Both the position numbers and the translations under genes were made by a program. 45,000 nucleotides of DNA from Cristatella mucedo (taxonomy: Eukaryota; Bryozoa; Phylactolaemata; Cristatellidae): NCBI GenBank assembly GCA_009760855.2, contig WPIO01000009.1, forward strand, positions 8,190,001 through 8,235,000, written 5' to 3'. Positions 22,850 through 45,000 of the stretch are shown here, in pieces. The notes beneath the pieces are model-generated. The model saw nothing but the letters and a program-made list of their open reading frames with translations. It did no database searches and was not told the DNA's origin. Positions within the stretch are counted from its first letter, which is position 1; each line of letters starts with the position of its first letter.

Positions 22850-24170
22850 CAAAAGCTGCTAAACTTCCACTCAGAACACATATTTCACATCAAGGTCTGT
22901 GAGCGGGAAGACCTAGTTGTAACTTCTTCTCAAAGAGAGTCTATGTTGTTTATCATTATTCTTGAAATCTGCTCCTCTGCCGTGAGATCAACATCTTGAG
23001 AGAGTTCTCCAGACAACTGTGTCCTTCGACGGATTCTTCGTTCAACTGCAACTCGCGCAATTCGTATCTTCTTTGGGCATCTAGTAGTGATCCTTGACAC
23101 AGGTCTTCTCGAAAGTCTTGATAACCTGATCTCCAGAGAATGGAGGTCGTAAGAGGCGTCTTAGAGGCTTTGAATCTTTGAATCCTGCAGTTTTTTAACG
23201 TCGTTTATTTTCCTTAAGATGCAAAATTGCAACTGAGCCAACAATTTTAAGTTCAAAATGCAATGTAGGAGACTGCCAGCTTTATTTCTTGTTTCAAGTG
23301 CTCCACTAGTGTCATCAGTAAATTGCTCCAAAAGACCTACAATGCTTTTCAGTCAATCCCGGAAAGCTTTCACTGCCTCCCCTGTGGCACTCCACCTTGT
23401 CGCAAAGTTACGTTTGACGTTCATGGCTAAGACTTACTTCAGCTCTTCCCACGCCTGAGTTGATCTTGAAAAGAATAAATCCGTGCTCCCTATTTTTCCA
23501 AAAAAGGTGATGACAACGGAATGTTGACTTGCAGCGTGAACTCTTGCCAAATTATAGCTGAGGTCATCATACCTTACAGAAATCTCTTTCTCCATTCTGG
23601 ACAGTATTCTCTTTTGGACACATGGCAATTAGCCAGACATGACGGCAGCGTTGTCGTAGCACTGCGACCTGCAATCTTGCAACGACATTTTGTCAGATTT
23701 GAGTTTGACCAAGATGGGACCCTGAATTGCTACAGAATCTGGTGTAGATTCTATAGCAATTCCAAGGCAAAAAGACACTTTGAAGATAACTGTTTTGTTG
23801 GCAAAATCAACATTGACGCATCTAATGTGATCTCGGGTATAACTAGACCAGGCTCAAGAAAACCCGACTCTCGGTCCACGCTTTCGGATTTCGGAGAGCT
23901 GTATTTATTACAGCGCATATCGGGCGGTCGGACGGTTGGTATCACTACTTCGAGTTTGCGAGTCTTTGGATATTCGTTTGACGAGTAGTTTCTGTCACAG
24001 CTTGCTGTTGTGCATTTTTTGAGGACCGCAGAGCGAAGATACCGGATTGAGCCGGTCTTCTTGATTTGAGATTTACCTCCGCTAGGTATGAGGCATTATG
24101 GTATCTCTGGCAGCAAGCTTCGAAGTGTCGCTTCGTGTCCTGACCATCCGTCGCGTCTAGCAACTATGAT
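22850..24170 (-). pseudogene. Decayed hAT-like (ZMYM1/DUF4371-type) transposase relic
   Basis: On the minus strand near 23420-23250 one frame reads MNVKRNFATRWSATGEAVKA, then GLLEQFTDDTSGALETR. This matches the DTRWSAR-type block of hAT-like ZMYM1/KIAA transposases. Just upstream, near 23460-23630, the same strand reads SQHSVVITFFGKIGSTDLFF. Further upstream, near 24160-23950, it shows KRHFEACCQRYHNASYLAEV. At least two in-frame stops and several frame changes interrupt it, so it is dead. The ends were not found, and a Cys/His metal-binding domain could not be traced. Confidence 0.55.
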
Positions 24171-24767
24171 GGTATGGGATACACAATCCGTGATTAATTT
24201 GGTTACAGTAGCATTGTTGCACTAGGAGTCTGGCGAAATTGCTTTCGCCAGCTGTCGGACTACTCATTGAGAGAGCGATTGCCACGGTGCTGATTGAAAC
24301 AGCTAGCCTGTACGATTGTCTGTCTGTTCGATGGGATTCGTGCGAGCCCGCTCGATTTTTATACGCGGGTTTCTTACTTTGCCCGTCGTGTAATGTTACG
24401 GTTGAGATTAAGCCTTGTTCCAGCGGCTCCCATAGCTTTATCTTTATAAGGTTTACGGAATGCTTGCTTTGTTCGTGCTTGCGTAATTGAGTTTCGATTC
24501 GAGCCGGTTTTAAATGGCTTTTTTATATTTTTTGAAATAGTGATAATGGGATCTTTATTGCATGACCCGTGCAAGATTAAATCTCGATTCTAGCTGTCTC
24601 AATTGGTTTCGTAGATTTGCTAGCATTGTAGGACGCACTTTGCCAATTCCGTTACGGTAGAAATTAGCGATGTTTTTCTTTAAGGGGTTAAAAATGTTTT
24701 AAATGTTTTATAAGTATGTACCCAGGCTAGGTTTGGTTGGCTGGGACAGGACGGCTGCAGTATAGTA

Positions 24768-24815
24768 AGGGTCACCGGCTAGGTCGGGATAAGGGTCACC
24801 GGCTAGGTCGGGATC
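24768..24815. repeat. Two direct copies of a 24 bp unit
   Basis: AAGGGTCACCGGCTAGGTCG plus GGAT occurs twice in tandem. Confidence 0.9.
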
Positions 24816-25429
24816 CGACCTATGGGCATGGCTGGATGTGCGGTAACGAGAGGTCACTGTGGCTCTTGGATAAGAAAAGTTGGCCGACTAAATCGTGGTG
24901 TCTTGGTGTCGGACGCTCAGGATCTCGCCGAGTTATGCATCTGGATGGGTGCATGCTTGCTCCGGCGATGCGGCTACGCACGCAAGGCAACGAGTACCCA
25001 CGGCCCGAGGGGAGCTGGATAGCACGCTCGTTGTTGTGTGGCTTGTACATTCCGCGCTCCCCGTGTAGCGTGTTCGTGCCCCCCCCCGTGAGTTGGCGTC
25101 TTTCGGCGGAAGCTCTCGACTGCGGCAGAGGTCGACTCCGACTAGCCGAGCAGCTACTCAGCCGGATCTTTGACGGCGTACGCTCGTACTGTTGGAGCGA
25201 AGTCGGTACAACGGCAAAGGTAAAAAAGGTACAAAGGTACGGAGGACTGCGGAAGCCGACTGACCAACTAACACGTTCGTTCGCGCTTGCGGCGTCACCT
25301 CGAGCCCCTGTAGGTTACCGTGTGCAAGATCCTCCCAGTAGACTTGTTTAGCTCCCCTGTCATTGTTGGCGCACGCGACATTATAAAGAGGTTTAACCTG
25401 ACGGCCGCTCGCCCTAGCCTAGCTCAGCG

Positions 25430-25800
25430 GCAAGGCGAGCGGCGGCGTGACCTGAGCGTGGCGTGACCTGGCGGGAAATGGCCTCTGACCCCTGGGGACG
25501 GCTATAAGTGGACGCGCTGCTTTGCTCCACCGTGAGCGTGAGAGCTACGGAAAGTGTGCTGTTTTCACGTCTTTAAAGCCCAGCCACGGGCTCCTAGCTG
25601 TGGCTATTTTGGTATTATGACGCACGCTGTCGTTGGATTATGGGTTGTTGCGATTTATGGCAGCAGTATGTAATGGGCGGCAAAGGCCCGGGGAGTGAGG
25701 TCGAGGACGCCGGGTGGGCCGTCGTGTACTGGCCCGCTGCGGCGTCCGTTTGAATGAAACGTCTTTGAGCCCACCTCGGCGTTCTGCGTGCTGTGGTGTC
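25430..25800 (+). promoter_or_regulatory. TATA-containing GC-rich stretch, possible promoter or solo LTR
   Basis: GGCTATAAGTGGACGC at about 25500 resembles a TATA box in a GC-rich setting. Upstream are near-repeats of CGTGACCTGAGCGTGGCGTGACCTGG cut short here as GCGTGACCTG. A G/C-rich segment follows. Such a layout fits an LTR or a Pol II promoter. No LTR ends, target duplication, primer site or retroelement proteins were found. Confidence 0.2.
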
Positions 25801-27150
25801 GCATACTTGCCGCTTGAAGAATGTCAAACTGCACCGGCTAACTAACTCCGCGCGTTACTTGAGATTATTCTTGTTGGTCCATCTTTTCGTTGAAACTTCG
25901 GCAATGCATGAGATTAAAGAATTTGCTTCGATCGTCTGGTGCCTTTTCCTTCTTGTTGGGGATGGTTTTCTTTCTTGGTGGTGGTTATCGGCGCCGTCTG
26001 GGTCAGTTCGATGGCGTTGCCTTGGAGGCATCGCTCGCTTATCGCTGTCAGGTGACATTCGTCCATAGGCGAATTTTTTCCTGGTTTACAGTGGGTTTTA
26101 GACGACGTATCGTGCGGTCGAGCACTCGATCGAACGTAATAAAAAAAGGAAAAGCAAAAGTCCTTGGCCAAGGCAGGTTTTCTTCATAAGTACAATAAGC
26201 ACGGCTCAAACGGACGGTTCGACTTGGTAATTGAAACGGTCGAGGTCAATTATTGCTTCTCTTCTGCTATATTATAAGTCAGCCATTCTGCCTTTCCTGT
26301 GTTCGTCGACCAAAACACAAAAAGTCACTTGTCATCCCTTGTGATCTGTTGAGCTCCGTCGCTGCAATGCGCAATACCGCAGGCAAAATTGGTCTCACTC
26401 CGGATTCCTGTTTCGTCGCCAGAGCCTCATCGTCCTCATGGTTCTCTACCTTTTTCTGCCTGCGATGGCAAGAAGTCCGCTTTAAGCATTTCAGAGATGT
26501 GTGGCATGAGAAGTCGTTCGCGACGATAAAGGCGATCTTCATGGCGATACTTACTCTGCTGTAGCTACAGGCGTTTGATATTGAGGAGCAGAGGCCACGC
26601 TGAGAACCTTCTGGTACTTTGTTGACGGCTGGCGGCTGTTAATGGCGGGATGATGATACAGCCAGCGTGTCATGAGAATGGCTCCATTCCAGCGCGGCGC
26701 CGGTTCCCAGCTCGAATCGACAATCCAGAATCTGGTGGCTGTAAGCTCAAGTGATGCTATCACAGGCACTACGAATATATGAGCAACTAAATGTCCGAAG
26801 ACGGATATTTTATAAAGGAGGGTATAGTGTAATGCTTCGCGACCATGGATCATGAGCTTGACAGCTGAACCTCGATTATGAACTATGAGTTTTGCCTAGC
26901 AATTAACCTTTACGATGAATTAGAGCCGAGCCGCTTGAGAAATAGTTTCGATAAGCCGCATAAGATTCGATAAGAGCAGCGCGATCTATTATTACGCGCA
27001 AACGAAAATTGACCTGCCAAATTTAATCTAAAGGATGCGAAGGACGATGAGGTTACACGAAAGCAGTGGTGGTGATGTAGGTCATAGTTAAAGGTTCATG
27101 CAGAATTGTAAAAACGACACACAGTTTGGAAAAAGACCAAGTTAACTTTA
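25801..27150. other. No securely supported gene
   Basis: A minus-strand frame at 26279-26542 starts MKIAFIVANDFSCHTSLKCL, which vaguely recalls the KTAYFVAK-type block of hAT-like transposases. This is too weak to call. Other frames show no motif. Confidence 0.4.
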
Positions 27151-27224
27151 ATTCATTTGAATGGATCTCTAAGAGAACTTAATCTCTAGCCAGATGCTTT
27201 ACACATTGGTGATCATTGTGAGCC

Positions 27225-27400
27225 ATGATGGCACACTAGGTAAGGCGGTTACTTTTCACGACCTCGGTCCCGAGGTCGTGGCTTGGAATCCTGCGGTGGG
27301 CGATCCTTTATCGCCGATACAAGCGGTGGTGATAGCCGTAAAGGTTCTTCTGTCAGTATAAAAAAGAGGCTGTTGAATCAGCTAATATTTTTTTATATTT
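27225..27400 (+). mobile_element. SINE family A, copy 5 (best preserved)
   Basis: GATGGCACACTAGGTAAGGC and CACGACCTCGGTCCCGAGGT are followed by CGTGGCTTGGAATCCTGCGG, GGGCGATCCTTTATCGCC, GCGGTGGTGATAGCCGTAAA and GGCTGTTGAATCAGCTAATA. The inverted pair CGACCTCGG/CCGAGGTCG forms a tRNA-arm-like stem. A further degenerate copy of the 3' half lies near 27830-27925. Confidence 0.7.
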
Positions 27401-27404
27401 TATG

Positions 27405-27475
27405 CTGCAGGGCTCGAGCCCATGACCTTGATCATTAAAAGGCCTGCACCTTAATCCTGGGCGATACCAGGGCGG
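27405..27475 (-). mobile_element. SINE family B head fragment
   Basis: The plus strand shows CAGGGCTCGAGCCCATGACC, TTGATCATTAAAAGGC and CTGCACCTTAATCCTGG. This resembles the head of the element at 7640-7800, with a B-box-like GGGCTCGAGCCC on the minus strand. No tail is visible. It lies directly after SINE A copy 5. Confidence 0.45.
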
Positions 27476-28445
27476 CACTGAGAGAACTTGCTGCTGGTGT
27501 GACGTGCCCGTGTCCATCACCTCACTTGGCCTTAACTGAAGATGTGAGGAACGAAGGGAACGTTTTCTGTATGATTACGGCCACCGCAGATCCTGCGATT
27601 TTTGTACTCGCTTCGATATAGCTGTACAAACGGTCGTGGTTATGGACTCACTCTCACGCTAGACTGGCTGCTTTACTTCGAGGTGATGTCAATATAACGA
27701 CGCGCGTGACCTTTGCATGGCGAAATTGGCACGAAGAACCATATTTTGGAAATATTAAGCTCGATGGCAATGAAGACAATGTAAGCTGGTCGCTCTTCAT
27801 AACCAATGTAGCTTATTAGAATTCTGCAGTAGGCCAACCTCTACAACCAACTGCTACTGGACTAGCGGCTTTGATAGCCACTAAGGCTTTTCTGCCGAAA
27901 AACATACGAAGCTGTTAAATTTGCTAATGCTATATGCCTCATTTTGTGCTTTCAGGATTTGGAAGGCGCTACGTATCGATTTAATGTTCGGCGACCGTTT
28001 TGAGGACATCACATTTTTGTCAACGTGTGGAAGTTCATTCTTTTACATATTACAATTTGTACACTGCTTCTTCTACGACAAATTTAGTGCACTTTCATGT
28101 AAGCCAACTTCGTGCGGCTACAGACATGCAGCCATCGGTTGCTGAATCAGTGCGTCGTGGAAGAGAAAGAACTTTTTGTACCATCCCACACTGCTTAAAT
28201 TGTCTTCTGCGAACTAACAGTTCGCCAGTGGGTGTACGCTCAACTAAGTAATCTTCTGGATGTTGCCCAGCACATCCTTGTGTGACTATTTAACTTACTG
28301 CTAGACAGGTGTTGCTGTTACTTGACCGTAGCTCGTAAGAAATTATGCGCATATGGATATCTAAACGCTTATCGCTTCGGGCTGCTGGGTCTCCCTTGCA
28401 TTATTATTATTATAAGACTGAATCGGCGATACAATGCACAGAAGA

Positions 28446-28860
28446 ATATAATAATAATAATCGTAATAATTCACTTGATAAAGCGCCCTCAGAGAACTCA
28501 ATCTCTTTCTCGGCGCTTTACATTTGCTGCAAAGGAAACACAATCAAATGGTGAATGGTATCATGCTTGATATACAACAATAATAATATGGCTAGGAGTG
28601 ACATGCACAGTGTCAGCGTGCAAGTGTGGTTAGTTGCAGCACGAAACAGTCAGCACGAATAAGCACACAGGACGAACCACAGGGACTCACTAAATGGTGT
28701 CATAAATTGGTACCTTTTTAATTTAAAAAAAAATTTGGTTAAGTCAGGGGATGTGTTCCAGGCTTTGGGAGCATACGAACTAGAGGCACGGTCTCTGAAG
28801 GATTTGAGGTTTGTACTTCCGAAAAGCGGGACTCCCAAACGGGTGCAGCACAAAGCCACA
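28446..28860 (-). mobile_element. LINE family 1 3' end, copy 6
   Basis: This is the reverse complement of the same 3' UTR. (ATA)n at 28446 is followed by CACTTGATAAAGCGCCCTCA and GAGAACTCAATCTC, and it ends in a short degenerate ORF tail. It carries deletions relative to other copies, including part of the KAWNSLP region. Confidence 0.8.
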
Positions 28861-30418
28861 CTAACTAGTATCGCCAGTTAATGTTTGCTGTCTCCATTCG
28901 GCCAATGCAACACGATATGCCGGGCTTTAGCGGTTCTGGATTGCTCAACAGCGACTTCTCTAAGTAAACTCAAGTCACTCAAGCAAAAGTTTTACTCAAT
29001 AACCTGCCAGCCTCAAAATGATGGGAGCTTTAGTGCAGTCGTAACTTATTCAGCATCGGTCAGAAACAGCCTAAAAAACACGAGGTCGGGTTTGACAATC
29101 GATTATATTGCAATGAAAAACTTCACGAGACAGTAGGCATGCTGTGTCAGTTCGTGATCTAATTAGCAGCAACAAACAAGGATCTGTACAAAGTCACCTG
29201 GATGTGCAGTCACAGAACCGGTCAGCCAAATCGGTGCATGGCCCATACCCTAGCAGAAATGTACATTTGCAGGTCTTGCCGACCCTTGCCGTTCATTCAG
29301 ACGCCAAAGTCTTTTCGTCTGATGGCTACTAGAGACTGGCCTTTGAGCCTACACCGGCAAAGGTCGGCTACGATGGGCTACATTACCAGCCGATGCTGAG
29401 AGCCCTTCTGGAAGGGCAGTCATAATGGTCCATCTGAGAGCCGATAGCACGCTCAGTTTAGTCAATGAGTGAACAGGACCAAGTTGATCTGAGCATTGCA
29501 GCTGGAAGCTTCGAGCCTCGCCGGTCACAGACACTTACACCATAGAGGGTTAACAATCGTAGCAGCAAGGCCATGCCACACAACGATTGCAGAGCCCGGT
29601 GCAGACTTACTGGTGGTGTACGTGAGTGCAGTGTCCAGTAAGTCTGTACTCACATACACCAAACGGCTCTGTGCCGCGGTGTACCATGACTTGAATACCT
29701 ATACTTACAAAAATAGACCAACGCCTTGCTTTAACTTAGTCGTATGTACAACATACAAAACGGCTGTATAAACCTAATGCAGGCGCGCGTAACAGCTGCT
29801 GTTACTTTGGTCTACGCCATGACAGCAAGCTGGCAGTCTGCATTGGGAGCAGCACTGTGGTAGCAACCTATTCAAGAGGCAGACTACATTAGCCGGTTGA
29901 TTGTACACATGAGAAAGATTAACCCACGAAAACTACTTCTGCCTCATCACTGGTGTTAAGATGCAAGATACGTCAGGTGGACATTGGTGCTGCTCTCATT
30001 TGAGGGAGCTATATACTACTTCGGATTGTTAAGTACTCCTGACAAGACGAGCAGCTCGTCCAAACCAATGGCGGTGAGTGCCGGGACGATGAAACGACCA
30101 GAAAATAATTCTGAAGCAAGAGCACCCGGTGATGTGCAGCTTCCTCAATGACAGAGCAGCAGCCCAAACGAGCAACCGGTCAAAAACTACGGCAACCGAT
30201 GAGAATATTCAGACGAAAACGATCCGAAGACAGACGAGATGGAAGGTCGGCGATCCAAGATTCGACGATCCAAAAGCTCGACAATAGAATGCATAACGAC
30301 TCAATGCGAATGCGGTGCGATGCGAATACGGTTCGATACGATGAGAATTCGTCGATGCTTCAGTGATGACGCCGACTCGGATACGCCCATTCGGAGACGC
30401 CGAAGCTCTTCTGACAAG

Positions 30419-30509
30419 GGAACTGACGTATTAAAACGAAAAGAATAGTTATCTTTCAAATGCGAATGCGTTCGAAAGGCGATTCTTCCTTTCGTTTTAT
30501 GTCAGTTCC
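30419..30509. repeat. Imperfect inverted repeat (hairpin) downstream of MYPT exon 10b
   Basis: The left arm 30419-30446 (GGAACTGACGT...) pairs with the right arm 30481-30509 (...ATGTCAGTTCC). Three blocks match exactly: GGAACTGAC, TAAAACGAA and AAGAAT. The loop contains a further partial CTTTC/GAAAG pairing. It lies 384-474 nt after the exon 10b stop codon in the transcript direction. Confidence 0.75.
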
Positions 30510-30860
30510 GTGTCGGTGCTTCGGAAAGGCCGAATTTGAGTCAAGATATGCATACGAATTCGCATTCGAAAGATGTTCCAATTCTTTTTCCTTTTTATAT
30601 CTTGCATATGTCAGAAGAGTCGAAAGTTCCGGTCGTTATCCGCGAGGCTGCATTCGAGTCATGATACTCACTCATTCGCACTCAACAATTCTTCTTTAGG
30701 TTTTAATTTCTGTTCCCGTTATGGAGGTGCTTCGGAAAGGCGGCATTCGAGTCAAGATACGCATACGTGTTCGCAAGATAATTCTTTTTCCCGTTTAATG
30801 TCCATTCCAATTCTTTTTATGCCCGTTCCCGTGTCAGAAGAGTAGAGTTACGGTCGTTAT
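30498..30860. repeat. Two direct copies of a ~143 bp unit
   Basis: Copy 1 (30498-30641) and copy 2 (about 30717-30860) share GGTGCTTCGGAAAGGC, GAGTCAAGATA, CCAATTCTTTTT, GTCAGAAGAGT and ACGGTCGTTAT in the same order. Both are in the probable 3' UTR region of the distal MYPT isoform. Confidence 0.75.
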
Positions 30861-30892
30861 TCTTGTAACAAGCAAATTTTTGTCTTACGTAG

Positions 30893-44201
<13,309 letters not shown>

Positions 44202-45000
44202 CTGCGATAACGAACCCACCACCGGCTCGCGAGCTAGGGCGAGGTGCAGAGCCGCTAGGGCGTCGCTCCCGCGACAGAGGCAGGCACCGCAACAGCAGCA
44301 GCAGGGCACAGCAAAGCAGCATGCGGGGACAGACCGACCGACCGACGGTCGTCGGCGCGCAGGCCTCGGCTGCGACGAAGCCAGGCATCATGCGACACCG
44401 AGTCACGCTGCATCGTTCGATTCCCACAACGGCGGCGGCGATTGGCAAGACGAGAAGAACGCGAGGCAGAAGAAAACAAAAGATAAACAGCTCTGCCACC
44501 ATCGCTGGCTTCTGAGGTGTGTGCGCAGCTTATAAACGTTCGAGTCGTGCACAGACTATTAAACGCATGGCATCTACGATGGCACTGAAAAACTCAGGAA
44601 CGCAATTGTAGGCCTCAGGTGTGTCAAATTGTTCTTCTGCGCCGTGACTAAGCCTTAACCTTCTCTGTATATCGCTATATGTAAGCGATTGCTTGCCATT
44701 TCGGTAAGGGTCACGGTTTGAACCGTCTCCTCGACTCAATTCGTGTCCCCAATCGCCCCGGCCGAAACTGAGAGCCACAAACGTAAAAACCAGCGGTTCT
44801 TTAATGATCTCTGTCCCCCATCGACTACTACTCTAAATGTGCGCATTTCAGGGCCACGGTCTCCGGCTGCAAGGCTTGCATCTCGAAGACAGTGATTCAA
44901 GCAGCCGACGTCCGCACGCGCAATCGTTGCACGAGCAACAAGCACAGAACGGCTATCGATGGGGCCTCACTCCTCTGCACCAAAACCAGAGCATGCTGGC
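44202..45000. other. Upstream intron of MYPT gene, no exon assigned
   Basis: The coding frame of the first MYPT exon is closed by a stop just upstream of its acceptor. A minus-strand frame at 44530-44778 (containing SLTYSDIQRRLRLSHGAEE) is 82 codons long but matches nothing in the MYPT family that I recognise. It could be a transposon fragment or an unrelated exon. Confidence 0.45.

Noticed and set aside
26279-26542. Minus-strand frame resembling a hAT transposase block
   Set aside because: The similarity rests on a few residues only. It is left as unassigned.

Overview
The window is nuclear DNA of an animal, almost certainly an invertebrate. It has spliced GT-AG exons of a metazoan signalling gene, many 5'-truncated non-LTR retrotransposons, tRNA-derived SINEs, a decayed hAT-like transposase and long microsatellites. 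I see no operons, no bacterial signals and no rRNA. The species cannot be named from sequence alone.

The one convincingly recognisable host gene is on the minus strand, from 44201 down to 30893, and continues upstream past the right edge. It is the C-terminal half of a myosin phosphatase targeting subunit (MYPT, PPP1R12 family). I reconstructed eleven coding exons by hand. All introns have GT-AG ends and every reading phase matches. The exons carry, in order: the ROCK-type inhibitory site RRSTQ at an exon end; the continuation GVTQEDV; the second inhibitory site RRSTG; a K/E-rich linker; a basic Ser/Arg linker; a large Ser/Gly/Tyr low-complexity exon; the segment ending DFKK; the coiled coil starting LYEE; the ERRALERR exon; and two alternative terminal exons. 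The two terminal exons encode related but different leucine zippers, each with its own stop codon. The N-terminal ankyrin repeats and PP1-binding motif would lie beyond 45000.

Left to right: 1-2250 is a degenerate ~150-190 bp satellite in two opposite orientations. 2.5-3.3 kb holds a LINE and a SINE. 3.3-4.1 kb is CpG-rich with an orphan strong splice donor. 4.5-5.35 kb holds a minisatellite and AT/CA microsatellites. 6-8 kb is LINE and SINE debris. 8.2-9.76 kb is the decayed copy of a segmental duplication whose partner at 29.1-31.06 kb carries the live terminal MYPT exon. 10-10.8 kb is the longest LINE 3' end. 12.61-13.14 kb is a 527 bp TGCC microsatellite. 15.1-15.83 kb is an ORF with a poly(A) signal. 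16-19 kb has SINEs. 19.6-21.94 kb has two LINE families in tandem. 22-24.2 kb is the hAT-like relic. 25.4-25.8 kb is a TATA-containing, LTR-like stretch. 27-28.9 kb has SINEs and a LINE. From 30.9 kb to the right edge is the MYPT gene, with CT tracts next to two of its 5' splice sites.

Most of the remaining DNA shows no gene I can support.
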